From: Vibrio maerlii
Lineage (GTDB): Bacteria > Pseudomonadota > Gammaproteobacteria > Enterobacterales > Vibrionaceae
DNA: 64,000 nucleotides
Reading direction: 5' to 3'
Assembly: GCF_003415655.1 (NCBI RefSeq)
Contig: NZ_QRHC01000004.1
Coordinates: 62,001 to 126,000 of the forward strand
The notes under the pieces are model-generated. The model saw only the letters and a list, made by a program, of their open reading frames with translations. It had not been told where the DNA came from and did not search any database. Positions within the stretch are counted from its first letter, which is position 1, and every line of letters begins with the position of its first letter. The position numbers and the translations under genes are program-made. Of this stretch, positions 53,589 through 62,644 are shown piece after piece.

Positions 53589-54209
53589 TTAAGACATTAA
53601 TAACCAAACCGCTACACCTAGCATTAAAGTACCAGCGATCTTATTCATTCTTTGCACGTTGCCTGCTTGTCCCAATAGTTTTTTAAGACCTTTACCACCT
53701 GTAGCATAAAGCGTCATACAGACGAACTCAGAGATCAGAATGATGGAAATCAATACGATCAGTTGTGGAGGCAAGGATCTAGATTGGTCAATAAAAGGTG
53801 GAAGAAGCGAAATCATAAACGCCCAGCCTTTGGGGTTTGCGATGGCTGTTATAAATCCTTGTGCGATTAGGTTCCAGTTACTTCCTGCATCTTGTATCTC
53901 ATTGTCAGCAGATAGTGCCAATTTGCCTTTAGAACGCCACATCTGAATGCCAATATAGGCTAGATAGCTTGCTCCTAGACCTTTGAACACGACAAACAGA
54001 GTAGGGTAGTTGAGCATAACCGCAGCGATACCGATAACGGATGCAATAGAGACTAACGCAACACCTATAAGCTCACCCAGCATCATCCATAATGTACGAC
54101 GGTAACCGACGCTCATGCCTAGGCTAAGCGCAAGTGTCATACACATACCTGGAGTGATAGAAACGAAAAAGAAAGTGGGGATAAAGACTGACAGAAGCGC
54201 AAAATTCAC
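53589..54209 (-). CDS. LysE/RhtB-family amino-acid exporter
   Basis: 206 residues, about six membrane helices, with the family N-terminus FFFVSITPGMCMTLALSLGMSVGYRRTLWMMLGE and the later ANPKGWAFMISLLPPFID. Exports amino acids such as homoserine, threonine or lysine in known members. The start is GTG. Confidence 0.9.
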   Translation of the reverse strand: MNFALLSVFIPTFFFVSITPGMCMTLALSLGMSVGYRRTLWMMLGELIGVALVSIASVIGIAAVMLNYPTLFVVFKGLGASYLAYIGIQMWRSKGKLALSADNEIQDAGSNWNLIAQGFITAIANPKGWAFMISLLPPFIDQSRSLPPQLIVLISIILISEFVCMTLYATGGKGLKKLLGQAGNVQRMNKIAGTLMLGVAVWLLMS

Positions 54210-54425
54210 AAAGGCCTACTTAAGCGGTGTAATTCTAGTTAGGTATAAAAGTCTACGCGAATGCGTGGTCTGCTGCTAGCAATAAGATAACCCAGATCTA
54301 TTCGTTGTTTTAATCAAACCGCACATTAGCTTTTATGGAACAATTGTTTATGTATACAAAACATACAGTACGCTATGGTATTAAAATTGCATAAAGTTAA
54401 TCAGAGATTTGCTTGAGGAAGTGTT

Positions 54426-54593
54426 ATGTCAGCAATACCGATGGAGCAGCTCGAAGATCGCTATGTCATTATGTACTTTGATGGCAAAGCGATTGTCCCT
54501 TTTGAAGTTTATGCAAACAGCCGAGAAGAGGCAATTTCACTCTTTAAGGCAGAAGGGCACCTCGCACTAGATATCTATTCGATTAATCCATAG
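54426..54593 (+). CDS. Small 55-residue protein, unknown function
   Basis: ATG at 54426 preceded by GAGGAAG at good spacing, 55 residues (MSAIPMEQLEDRYVIMYFDG at the start, ending IYSINP), and a strong terminator (54634-54657) right behind. No membrane segment or known motif. The upstream region has an inverted repeat TGTATACAAAACATACA (54351-54367) that may be an operator. Confidence 0.75.
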   Translation: MSAIPMEQLEDRYVIMYFDGKAIVPFEVYANSREEAISLFKAEGHLALDIYSINP

Positions 54594-54633
54594 CGGGCGT
54601 AGTAGAGCGGCAACATAGCGCCTATAAACAAAA

Positions 54634-54660
54634 ACGGCAACCCTTAGGGTTGCCGCTTTT
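54634..54660 (+). terminator. Terminator after the 55-residue gene
   Basis: Perfect 9-bp stem CGGCAACCC / GGGTTGCCG with a 3-base loop, followed by CTTTTGTTTT. Confidence 0.88.
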
Positions 54661-54681
54661 GTTTTCCATGACATCTCAGTA

Positions 54682-54924
54682 TCAGTGCAGAATCAATTGG
54701 GAAACTTGTGGTTGAGAAGTTTCTTGAGTGATCTTGAATGAGACTGAATGTGAATGGTATGCCTCACCATCATTCCAGATAGTTTCGCCAAAGATTTTAC
54801 AAAGTTGCAGCTCACTAACTGAACCGAACTTTTCTACGTGTTGCAGAACAGAAGATAACTTGTTTCGGATATCTTCTGAACAATGTGAAACGCTTAAGCC
54901 TTTGAAAACCATTTCTTTATGCAT
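54682..54924 (-). CDS. Small 80-residue hypothetical protein
   Basis: Open frame of 80 residues (MHKEMVFKGLSVSHCSEDIR at the start) between a terminator and an AT-rich gap, without a strong ribosome site. Soluble; no motif. Likely but not certain to be a real gene; its reading direction is set by the flanking gap. Confidence 0.5.
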   Translation of the reverse strand: MHKEMVFKGLSVSHCSEDIRNKLSSVLQHVEKFGSVSELQLCKIFGETIWNDGEAYHSHSVSFKITQETSQPQVSQLILH

Positions 54925-55074
54925 AATTACTAGCCAATATATTTTATGTTTTTAAGTAATATGAAAACTTATGATATCAGTGTTTAACCAGTATTGGAAT
55001 AAAAACGTGATGTGAGTCGCACAAATATTGGTGAAAAGTATAAAGAGTGTACTACTCATTTAGAGGTAATAAAA

Positions 55075-55096
55075 AAGCCACTCAAAAGAGTGGCTT
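55075..55096 (-). terminator. Terminator of the nap operon
   Basis: AAGCCACTC / GAGTGGCTT perfect stem with a 4-base loop; minus strand continues TTTTTTATT. Confidence 0.85.
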
Positions 55097-55129
55097 AGGA
55101 TAGTTTGCAAACCTGGATTAACTCATTGG

Positions 55130-55267
55130 TTAGTCGATGTTTTTATCTTTGCCTAGAGATAGCAACCATAGCGAAACTGCAGCTACAGTGGCGAAACCAG
55201 ACAGGATGATAAAGGGCATAGCACTGTAACCAAGGATATGCCAAATGATGCTTTCTAATTGACTCAT
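55130..55267 (-). CDS. Small membrane protein, TIGR02808-like, nap-associated
   Basis: 45 residues, MSQLESIIWHILGYSAMPFI... with one membrane segment, encoded 15 bases after napC, inside the nap operon. It matches the pattern of the short Vibrio/Shewanella proteins grouped as TIGR02808 (recalled, not searched). Probably an accessory to the Nap complex; function unknown. Confidence 0.8.
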   Translation of the reverse strand: MSQLESIIWHILGYSAMPFIILSGFATVAAVSLWLLSLGKDKNID

Positions 55268-55282
55268 TCTACAGCTCCTCTG

Positions 55283-55858
55283 TTACCAACCTTCAACACC
55301 GTGCATGTCAGGTAGCTTATGGGCAATACCTTTATGACAATCTACACAAGTTTTTTCACCAGATGCTAGTGCGGTTGAGTGTTGCTTAGCACTACGCGAA
55401 CTTTGTTCTGAGAAATCCATGAATTCGAACTCATGACAGTTACGACACTCAAGAGAGTCGTTCTTTTTCAATCGAGCCCACTCACGCTCAGCCAAGTGGT
55501 GGCGGCGCTCACGGAATTTTTCAGGAGTATCGATAGTCTTGGTCACAAAGTGCGCCCAAAGCTCTTTTGAAGCCTGAACCTTACGAACAATTTTGTCTGT
55601 CCATTCATGTGGAACGTGACAGTCAGAACAGATAGCACGTACACCAGAGCGGTTAGAGTAGTGAATAGTCTCTTGAATTTCCGCTACGATAGGAGCGTGA
55701 CAGCCAGAACAGAACTCTTCTGTGTTGGTCGCTTCCATACCGGTGTTGAACGCGCCCCAGAAAAGCAGACCACCAGCAAAGCCCATAAACAACAGGATAC
55801 CTGCTGCTGCTTTACTTGGCGTAGACAGCCTTTTCCAAAACGTTTTAAGTAATTTCAT
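55283..55858 (-). CDS. napC: NapC, tetraheme quinol dehydrogenase of periplasmic nitrate reductase
   Basis: 191 residues, one N-terminal membrane anchor, four CxxCH heme sites (CSGCHAP, CSDCHVP, CRNCHEF, CVDCHKG). NapC/NirT proteins take electrons from quinol and pass them to NapB. It follows napB after a 17-base gap. Confidence 0.96.
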   Translation of the reverse strand: MKLLKTFWKRLSTPSKAAAGILLFMGFAGGLLFWGAFNTGMEATNTEEFCSGCHAPIVAEIQETIHYSNRSGVRAICSDCHVPHEWTDKIVRKVQASKELWAHFVTKTIDTPEKFRERRHHLAEREWARLKKNDSLECRNCHEFEFMDFSEQSSRSAKQHSTALASGEKTCVDCHKGIAHKLPDMHGVEGW

Positions 55859-55875
55859 ATGTCGCCTCTTATCGA

Positions 55876-56334
55876 TTAACGCTTAAGTGAGTCAACAGCT
55901 TCAAAGTTGTTTTCGATTAGCGGTTGTGCATCAGCTTGAGGAACGTGACATTGTAGACAGAAGTAACGACGAGGTGACATATCTGCTAGTACAGCATCTT
56001 CACGGTTGATGTAGTGCGTTACACTGATCTTAGTCGCGCCCATATCTTTTGCGTTTTTCCAGCTGTGACAAGCAAGACATTTGTTCGCATTCAAAGATAC
56101 TTCATAACTACGAATGCTATGAGGGATCAACGGTGGTTGGTAAACGTAGCTGTCTTGAACAGTTTGTTCACGAGGGTATTTCTTAAATGAATCAGCAGGA
56201 CGAGTATCTTCGAGTTGGCTTCCACCACGAAGTGACTCAACGCCGCCAATACCGCCTGGGTTGTCTAGTTCAGCTTGTGCTGCACCAGCAATCAGCGCAC
56301 CTACAGACATCAGTGCAATTAGGAATTTTTTCAT
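55876..56334 (-). CDS. napB: NapB, diheme cytochrome c subunit
   Basis: 152 residues from [11 protein letters not shown]; upstream in-frame codons precede the signal peptide. Two CxxCH sites (CLACHSW and CLQCHVP) and the conserved ECRP-free [13 protein letters not shown] region. It shuttles electrons from NapC to NapA in the periplasm. Confidence 0.95.
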   Translation of the reverse strand: MKKFLIALMSVGALIAGAAQAELDNPGGIGGVESLRGGSQLEDTRPADSFKKYPREQTVQDSYVYQPPLIPHSIRSYEVSLNANKCLACHSWKNAKDMGATKISVTHYINREDAVLADMSPRRYFCLQCHVPQADAQPLIENNFEAVDSLKR

Positions 56335-56405
56335 TCTACATTCTCCGCCAAAAAGGCTTAAATTCTCAATGTAGGCTGCCGTTACCGGCAGCCCAAACAC
56401 TCTGC

Positions 56406-58895
56406 TTATGCGATCTTAGTGATCTTAACAGGACACTTCTTAAAGTCCGTCTGCTTAGAAAGCGGATCGGTAGCATCTAGAATCAGTTTGTTGATCAGGA
56501 TGCGAGCATCAAAGAACGGTACGAATACCAAGCCTTGAGGTGGGCGGTTACGGCCACGAGTTTCAACACGAACACGAACTTCACCACGTTTGTTAGAGAT
56601 AAGAACCTCTTCACCGCGACGTACATTTTTCGCTTTCGCATCTTCTGGGTGCATGTAAACAACAGCATCAGGAACCGCTTTGTAGAGCTCAGGAACACGA
56701 CGTGTCATTGTACCTGTGTGCCAGTGCTCAAGAACACGGCCTGTACATAGCCACATGTCGAATTCTGAATCAGGCACTTCTGGTGGCGCTTCGTAAGGAG
56801 CAGAGATGATCAATGCTTTACCATCTGGTTTACCGTAGAAGTCCCAACCTGAACCTGCTTTCGCATATGGATCTGAGCCTTCTTTGTAACGCCATAGTGT
56901 CTCTTTGCCATCAACAACAGGCCAACGTAGGCCACGTACTGTGTGGTAAACATCGTATGGTGCAAGATCGTGACCGTGGTCGCGACCGAACGCAGCGTAT
57001 TCTTCGAACAGACCTTTCTGAATGTAGAAACCCGCTGCTTTTGCATCATCGTTAAGCTCACGAGCTTCTTCTAGAGGGAATTTGTTCACTTGACCATTTT
57101 CGAAAAGCATTTCGTACATGGTCTTGCCGCGCCATTGTGGCGCTGCCGCTAGCTGTTCTTCAGTCCAAACTTCTTCCATCTTGAAGCGCTTGGAGAACTC
57201 CATGATTTGCCATAGGTCAGACTTCGCTTCACCTACCGTTTCAACTTGTTGGTACCATGCTTGAGTACGACGCTCAGCGTTACCGTAAGCACCTTCTTTC
57301 TCAATCCACATTGCTGTCGGAAGGATAAGGTCGGCTGCTTGCGCTGTTGCAGTTGGGTATGGGTCTGAACATACAACAAAGTTGTCTGGGTTACGGTAAC
57401 CTGGTAGACGCTCTTGGTTGATGTTTGGACCAGCTTGCATGTTGTTGTTACACATTACCCAGTAAGCATTCAGCTTACTGTCTTTTAACATGCGGTCTTG
57501 AAGAACAGCGTGGTAACCTGGTTTTGGTGGGATAACACCATCAGGGATGTTCCAGATGCCTTCTGCGATCTTACGGTGTTTAGGGTTCATTACCACCATG
57601 TCTGCAGGTAGACGGTGAGCAAATGTACCTACCTCACGAGCCGTACCACACGCTGAAGGTTGACCAGTTAGCGAGAATGGGCTGTTACCCGGAGTCGCAA
57701 TCTTACCCGTTAATAGGTGGATGTTGTAAACAAGGCTGTTCATCCATACACCACGAGTATGTTGGTTCATACCCATAGTCCATAGAGACATTACTTTCGT
57801 ATCTGGATCTGCGTATTGCTTAGCAAGCTCAATCAGTTTCTCTGGTTCAACACCAGAAAGTTCAGATGCTTTCTCTACTGTGTAAGGTGCAACAGATGCC
57901 TTGTACTCTTCGAAGTTGATTGACGTCATATCGCCAGAGTTCGGGTTTGCTGCTGCTTTTTGTAGTGGATCATCGTCACGTAGACCGTAACCGATATCAG
58001 TTGTTGCTTGCTTGAAGTTCGTATGCTTGTTAACGAAGTCCCAGTTCACTGCATCGTTTTCAATGATGTAGTTTGCGATGAAGTTAGCGATCGCAAGGTC
58101 AGACTGAGGTTCGAAGATGTAGCCTTGGTCAGCAAGTTCAAATGAACGATGGTAGTATGTAGACAGTACGTTTACTTTAACGTGTGGGTGGCTTAGACGA
58201 CGGTCAGTAATACGAGTCCAAAGAACTGGGTGCATTTCTGCCATGTTTGAACCCCAAAGAACGAAAGAGTCTGCGTTCTCGAAGTCATCGTAACAACCCA
58301 TTGGTTCATCGATACCAAATGTACGCATAAAGCCAACTACAGCAGAAGCCATACAGTGACGTGCGTTAGGGTCAATGTTGTTTGAACGTAGGCCGGCTTT
58401 CATCATTTTCGCAGCAGCATAACCTTCCATTACAGTCCATTGGCCCGAGCCAAACATACCGACAGAAGTTGGACCTTTGTCCTTAAGCGCTGTTTTCCAC
58501 TTATCTGCCATCGTATCGAAAGCAACGTCCCAAGAAACAGGAGTAAACTCGCCGTCTTTATGGTACTTGCCATCTTTCATACGAAGAAGCGGTGTTTCAA
58601 GACGGTCTTTACCGTACATGATCTTAGACAGGAAGTAGCCTTTAATACAGTTAAGGCCTTTGTTTACTGGTGCTTCAGGGTCACCTTGAGTCGCAACCAC
58701 TTTACCGTTTTGAGTACCTACTAGTACTGAACAGCCTGTACCACAAAAACGACAAGGCGCCTTGTCCCACGTGATTTTAGTTTGGTCTGAGCTCGCAATC
58801 AGGTTAGCTGCTGAAGCCGGGAGTGTTACCCCTGCTACCGCCGCCGCTGATGCAGCCGCGTTTGCTTTCACAAACGCACGTCTTGTCATTTTCAT
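56406..58895 (-). CDS. napA: NapA, catalytic subunit of periplasmic nitrate reductase
   Basis: 829 residues. Tat signal ([20 protein letters not shown], cleaved near ASA), the 4Fe-4S cluster cysteines in CRFCGTGC (C48, C51, C55) and C83, and the molybdenum-ligand Cys in [10 protein letters not shown] near residue 180. Bis-MGD binding segments ([37 protein letters not shown]) run through. Reduces nitrate to nitrite in the periplasm. It overlaps napD by four bases. Confidence 0.97.
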   Translation of the reverse strand: MKMTRRAFVKANAAASAAAVAGVTLPASAANLIASSDQTKITWDKAPCRFCGTGCSVLVGTQNGKVVATQGDPEAPVNKGLNCIKGYFLSKIMYGKDRLETPLLRMKDGKYHKDGEFTPVSWDVAFDTMADKWKTALKDKGPTSVGMFGSGQWTVMEGYAAAKMMKAGLRSNNIDPNARHCMASAVVGFMRTFGIDEPMGCYDDFENADSFVLWGSNMAEMHPVLWTRITDRRLSHPHVKVNVLSTYYHRSFELADQGYIFEPQSDLAIANFIANYIIENDAVNWDFVNKHTNFKQATTDIGYGLRDDDPLQKAAANPNSGDMTSINFEEYKASVAPYTVEKASELSGVEPEKLIELAKQYADPDTKVMSLWTMGMNQHTRGVWMNSLVYNIHLLTGKIATPGNSPFSLTGQPSACGTAREVGTFAHRLPADMVVMNPKHRKIAEGIWNIPDGVIPPKPGYHAVLQDRMLKDSKLNAYWVMCNNNMQAGPNINQERLPGYRNPDNFVVCSDPYPTATAQAADLILPTAMWIEKEGAYGNAERRTQAWYQQVETVGEAKSDLWQIMEFSKRFKMEEVWTEEQLAAAPQWRGKTMYEMLFENGQVNKFPLEEARELNDDAKAAGFYIQKGLFEEYAAFGRDHGHDLAPYDVYHTVRGLRWPVVDGKETLWRYKEGSDPYAKAGSGWDFYGKPDGKALIISAPYEAPPEVPDSEFDMWLCTGRVLEHWHTGTMTRRVPELYKAVPDAVVYMHPEDAKAKNVRRGEEVLISNKRGEVRVRVETRGRNRPPQGLVFVPFFDARILINKLILDATDPLSKQTDFKKCPVKITKIA

Positions 58896-59191
58896 ACTTC
58901 ACCCTCAAGTTGAGAATTGTTGGTTCCAGTGTCTTCGTCATCTAAATCCGTTTCGATTTGGTGAAAAACCAAAGCCGTATTCAGTACATTCGGAATGTTA
59001 TTAATCGCGTCAATCGTGTCTGTTACAAAACCTTGGTTTTCTGTTTCAAGCACAACGATGATCTTGCCTTCTGGGCTATCACCGTAGATCTCTGCGTTGT
59101 CATACGTTTCGATTTGCGCTTTCACTTCCGCCATGTGCTCTGGTGTTACATGCACGACTAAACTTGAAATATGCACTTCATTTAGTGCCAT
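58892..59191 (-). CDS. napD: NapD, chaperone for NapA
   Basis: 99 residues, normal size, with the ferredoxin-like fold of NapD ([54 protein letters not shown]). NapD binds the NapA Tat signal. Overlap with napA (ATGA) shows coupling. Confidence 0.95.
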   Translation of the reverse strand: MALNEVHISSLVVHVTPEHMAEVKAQIETYDNAEIYGDSPEGKIIVVLETENQGFVTDTIDAINNIPNVLNTALVFHQIETDLDDEDTGTNNSQLEGEV

Positions 59192-59283
59192 ACGATACTC
59201 TCGTTATTATGTTTAATTTGTTTTTGTATGCGGACCGTATTCATATTCTTGCTAGATTTCTCTACAGATACTATATAGCCCAA

Positions 59284-59315
59284 AAGCGACATATTAGCCT
59301 TGCTAATTGTCGCTT
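59284..59315 (-). terminator. Hairpin between napF and napD
   Basis: Perfect AAGCGACA / TGTCGCTT arms with an inner TTAGC / GCTAA; the minus strand continues TTTTGG. It lies right at the napF stop, 93 bases before the napD start, and may lower napD-A-B-C relative to napF. Confidence 0.6.
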
Positions 59316-59793
59316 AAACATTGCTTACTTGGATTGCATTGGTTGGACAAGGCGCCACGCAAGCACCGCATCCTGTGCAATCATCCAACTCAATTTTGGG
59401 CAGGGCACTGCTGCCTACCCGAAGTTGAAACTTTATCGCCATGGTGTCACACATATCACCACAGCTACGACATTCGACGTTATTCTTGGCTAAGCAAGCA
59501 TCGGTAATGTTTGCTTTTGCTGACCAAGGTGCTGCATCTTGAGGAAGAAAGAGTGCCTCAGGGCACGCTTCTGCACACTGATAACAAAACGTACATTCGT
59601 TTTTAGAGAAGTCGACGGTTGGAAAGCCACCGTCACCATTTTTAATAATTTGAGTCTCACACGCTTCGATACACTTCTGACATCGAGTGCACCCGTCGAT
59701 GAACTCTTGCGTGCCTTTTAGCCAAGGCAGCCTAAGTGCGGATTCATCAACTTTTTTTCTCGAAAATAGACGGCGTTTAGATACATCAAGCAT
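59314..59793 (-). CDS. napF: NapF, ferredoxin-type maturation protein
   Basis: 159 residues from the ATG with AGAAG eight bases upstream (ATG and GTG codons two and three codons earlier lie too close to it). It carries iron-sulfur cysteine motifs: CTRCQKCIEAC, CTFCYQCAEAC, CRSCGDMC and CTGCGACVAPC. NapF helps load clusters into NapA in the cytosol. It heads the operon. Confidence 0.93.
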   Translation of the reverse strand: MLDVSKRRLFSRKKVDESALRLPWLKGTQEFIDGCTRCQKCIEACETQIIKNGDGGFPTVDFSKNECTFCYQCAEACPEALFLPQDAAPWSAKANITDACLAKNNVECRSCGDMCDTMAIKFQLRVGSSALPKIELDDCTGCGACVAPCPTNAIQVSNV

Positions 59794-59898
59794 GGTCATC
59801 ACTTCTCATAGGTTCTTAATTGATACAACTTTTAAACTTTATTCATATTCTGCAATGAACCTATACGCAAATTGTAGTTTTTGACATTTTTGGTTAAA

Positions 59899-59914
59899 TA
59901 CCCCCAACGGGGTA
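59899..59914. promoter_or_regulatory. NarP 7-2-7 site before napF
   Basis: TACCCCCAACGGGGTA matches the NarP/NarL 7-2-7 heptamer pair (TACYYMT-N2-AKRRGTA) at 12 of 14 positions and is symmetric, about 106 bp before the napF start. The cognate narQP genes are adjacent, which supports the reading. Confidence 0.8.
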
Positions 59915-59984
59915 ATTGGGGTGTGAAATTGTTTTGGATCAATAAATTAAGCTATCGAAGTTCACACTTTGTTGCTCAATTGTG

Positions 59985-59998
59985 TTCAAATATATCAA
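59985..59998. promoter_or_regulatory. Possible FNR half-matched site
   Basis: TTCAAATATATCAA fits TTGAT-N4-ATCAA fully on the right half and partly on the left; FNR control of nap would be normal. Moderate evidence only. Confidence 0.4.
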
Positions 59999-60143
59999 CT
60001 CGAAATTTACCTATAACACACGTAAGAAACTACTTATGAATGATATTAATTATTATTGTTAAGTGTTTGTTGTGTTTTTGTTTATTATAGTTGTAAAAAA
60101 GTGTGGTGGCGAGTGTAAATATGTTAACGACAGGGTTGAGTGA

Positions 60144-61871
60144 TTGATTTTGAAGCAGAAAACATCGAGTTCAGTGATTCAGACGGTAGCCAAAGCGCTA
60201 GGTCTGATACTCCTATTAGCGATTACGACTTTTAGCTTCGCCGTGATTACTCTTTCATCGAGCCTAAGCGACGCTGAAGCGGTCAATGTTTCTGGTTCAA
60301 TGAGGATGCAAAGCTACCGTTTAGCGCATGACATAAACAGTAACGATGCTGATTTTTCTCTTCACATAGAGCAATTTGAAGAGTCTCTTTACACACCAGC
60401 ACTGACAACATTGCAACGTTGGTCTGTACCAGATGATATTATTGAAGATTATCAGGGCATCATTAAGCGCTGGGGAGAGCTGAAAAAGGTTCTTCAAAGC
60501 GACGACAATTCCCAATACTTGTTGATGGTTGCAGACTTTGTAAGTCAAATAGACGAGTTTGTATTCAAGCTTCAGCAATACTCAGAGAAGAAAACCATCA
60601 TCCTTTCTTGGGTTGGGGGTCTTGGTCTGGGAGGCATACTGCTGTGTGCAATATACGTTGTACATTTTGTCAGACGTCAAATTATCAAGCCTCTTAACTC
60701 TTTGGTTTTAGCAAGTGAGCAAATCCAAAACCACTCTTTTGATGTTGATTTAAACGTTGAAAGTCATAATGAAATGGGTGTTTTAACCAACACCTTCAAT
60801 CAGATGGCGAAGGACCTTGGCCAACTATACCGAGGACTTGAATCCGCTGTGAATGAGAAGACAGCGAAGTTGCAGCAAGCGAATAAATCGTTGGAAGTAC
60901 TCTACAAGTCCTCTCAAGAGCTCTCAGCAACAAGAATGAATGTCGAGAACTTCCAAAATATACTGAACCAGATTGCCAGCTTAGAAGGTATCGTTGCGGT
61001 TAAACTTGAAGTCAATGAAGAAGATGATTATCCATTGGTGCTTGCTGCGGGTGATCAATGCTTAGGTAATTGTACATCAGAGTGCAATACTAAGCCGCTG
61101 CAGTTAGACGGGGTGGTTCTTGGTAACTTCCATTGGAAAGCGGGTTTACCGTGTCCTGATCCCGCGTTGATCGATAACTTCATTCAAATACTCTCAAGAG
61201 CTGTTTACTACAATCAAGCACAGCGACAAACTGAGCAACTTATATTGATGGAAGAACGAGCTACAATTGCAAGAGAATTACATGACTCATTGGCTCAGTC
61301 GCTTTCTTATCTGAAAATCCAAGTTTCTCTTCTCAAGCGCTTGATCGCAAAAGAGCCTGATGAGAATAATCGTAAAAAATCTGATGCAATAGTTAAAGAC
61401 ATTGAAGAAGGCTTAGTTGGGGCATACACTCAATTGAGAGAGCTGCTAACTACCTTTCGGTTAACGATAAAAGAGGGCAGCTTCGGTAGTGCTCTCACTG
61501 AAATGTTAAAGCAGCTGAATGAACGTACTCAAGCGCGCATTGTGCTTAATAACGAACTTTCATCTGTGGATTTGGATGCACACCAGCAAGTCCACATGTT
61601 GCAGCTTATTCGTGAAGCAACGATTAACGCGATTAAGCATTCAGATGCGACAAAAATTGAAATCACTTGTTTGACCAAGGACCATGATATTGAAGTAACA
61701 ATTCGAGATGATGGTGAAGGGTTTAAATCAGAAACGAGTAAATTAAATCATTATGGCATGTCTATCATGCAAGAGCGTGCAGCAAGGCTCAACGGCCAGT
61801 TACTCATCGATTCAGAAGTGGGTAAGGGCTGCACGATAAAGCTATCCTTTACGAATATTAAGGAATATTAA
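60144..61871 (+). CDS. narQ: NarQ-type nitrate/nitrite sensor histidine kinase
   Basis: 575 residues. N-terminal helix, periplasmic sensor with the P-box-like GSMRMQSYRLA around residue 51 (shared with NarX/NarQ), second helix near residue 155, HAMP (RRQIIKPLNSL), a linker with a Cys cluster (CLGNCTSECNTK near residue 307) as in NarQ, HisKA_3 dimerisation region with phospho-His H380 in RELHDSLAQ, and an HATPase domain (GEGF, GMSIMQERA). The start is a TTG with AGGG eight bases before; no ATG would preserve the first helix. narP follows after two bases. Confidence 0.92.
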   Translation: MILKQKTSSSVIQTVAKALGLILLLAITTFSFAVITLSSSLSDAEAVNVSGSMRMQSYRLAHDINSNDADFSLHIEQFEESLYTPALTTLQRWSVPDDIIEDYQGIIKRWGELKKVLQSDDNSQYLLMVADFVSQIDEFVFKLQQYSEKKTIILSWVGGLGLGGILLCAIYVVHFVRRQIIKPLNSLVLASEQIQNHSFDVDLNVESHNEMGVLTNTFNQMAKDLGQLYRGLESAVNEKTAKLQQANKSLEVLYKSSQELSATRMNVENFQNILNQIASLEGIVAVKLEVNEEDDYPLVLAAGDQCLGNCTSECNTKPLQLDGVVLGNFHWKAGLPCPDPALIDNFIQILSRAVYYNQAQRQTEQLILMEERATIARELHDSLAQSLSYLKIQVSLLKRLIAKEPDENNRKKSDAIVKDIEEGLVGAYTQLRELLTTFRLTIKEGSFGSALTEMLKQLNERTQARIVLNNELSSVDLDAHQQVHMLQLIREATINAIKHSDATKIEITCLTKDHDIEVTIRDDGEGFKSETSKLNHYGMSIMQERAARLNGQLLIDSEVGKGCTIKLSFTNIKEY

Positions 61872-61873
61872 TT

Positions 61874-62506
61874 TTGACGAAATGCAATGTAATGCTGGTG
61901 GACGATCATCCACTAATGAGACGTGGAATCAGCCAACTGCTAAGTTTCGAAGAAGAATTTGAAGTCGTTGGTGAAGCAAGTAATGGTGCTGATGCTGTCG
62001 CGATGGCTCACGAGCTAGAACCGGATTTGATCTTGCTCGATCTTAATATGAAGGGAATGTCAGGTCTAGATACACTCAAAGCATTAAGAGCGGATGATTG
62101 CGAAGCTAATATCGTTATCTTGACTGTATCTGATAGCCCAGCAGATATTGAAGCGCTAGTGAAAGCAGAAGCAGATGGTTATCTACTTAAAGATACAGAG
62201 CCTGATGAGCTCATTGAGCTTCTAAAGAAAGCGCAAACAGGTGACAAGACATACAGTTCTGTTGTCGCTAAATACCTCAAGAACCGCGAAGAGAACGAAG
62301 ACGTGTTTGATTTCCTAACGGAACGTGAAACGCAAATCCTGCAAGAAGTAGCGAAAGGGTTCCGCAATAAGCAGATTGCTGACCGTCTGTTTATTTCAGA
62401 GTCGACAGTCAAGGTTCATATGAAGAGTCTGCTCAAGAAGCTTCAAGTATCATCACGTACGGCTGCGACGGTGCTTTACTTAGAACGCTATGGTGAGATT
62501 AAGTAA
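61874..62506 (+). CDS. narP: NarP-type response regulator
   Basis: 210 residues: receiver domain with VMLVDDHPLMRRG and phospho-acceptor D56 in DLILLDLNMKG, and a LuxR-type HTH (LTERETQILQEVAKGFRNKQIADRLFISESTVKVHMKSLLKKL). The N-terminal VDDHPLMRRG is typical of NarP/NarL. The start is TTG. With narQ it forms the nitrate-responsive pair expected to act on the site before napF. Confidence 0.93.
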   Translation: MTKCNVMLVDDHPLMRRGISQLLSFEEEFEVVGEASNGADAVAMAHELEPDLILLDLNMKGMSGLDTLKALRADDCEANIVILTVSDSPADIEALVKAEADGYLLKDTEPDELIELLKKAQTGDKTYSSVVAKYLKNREENEDVFDFLTERETQILQEVAKGFRNKQIADRLFISESTVKVHMKSLLKKLQVSSRTAATVLYLERYGEIK

Positions 62507-62542
62507 AGCATACCCTGACACCTAGTGTTCTAGAACAATAAT

Positions 62543-62577
62543 AAAACCGCTGCTTTTTGAGCAGCGGTTTTTTATTA
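62543..62577 (+). terminator. Terminator after narP
   Basis: AAAACCGCTGC / GCAGCGGTTTT with a 7-base loop followed by TTATT. Confidence 0.9.
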
Positions 62578-62582
62578 TAATT

Positions 62583-62644
62583 CTCTAGCTCTCTAGCTCT
62601 CTAGCTCTCTAGCTCTCTAGCTCTCTAGCTCTCTAGCTCTCTAG
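62583..62644. repeat. Octanucleotide tandem repeat (CTCTAGCT, 7.75 copies)
   Basis: Sixty-two bases of perfect 8-bp units with no variation. It begins in the 3' end of the HD-GYP gene: the stop codon TAG of that gene lies within the first unit, so most copies are untranslated. Each unit contains CTAG, a tetranucleotide that is normally rare. Slippage would change the copy number without altering the protein. Confidence 0.9.

Noticed and set aside
62583..62644. Octanucleotide repeat considered as a CRISPR-like array
   Set aside because: No spacers; units are contiguous and identical, so it is a simple tandem repeat.
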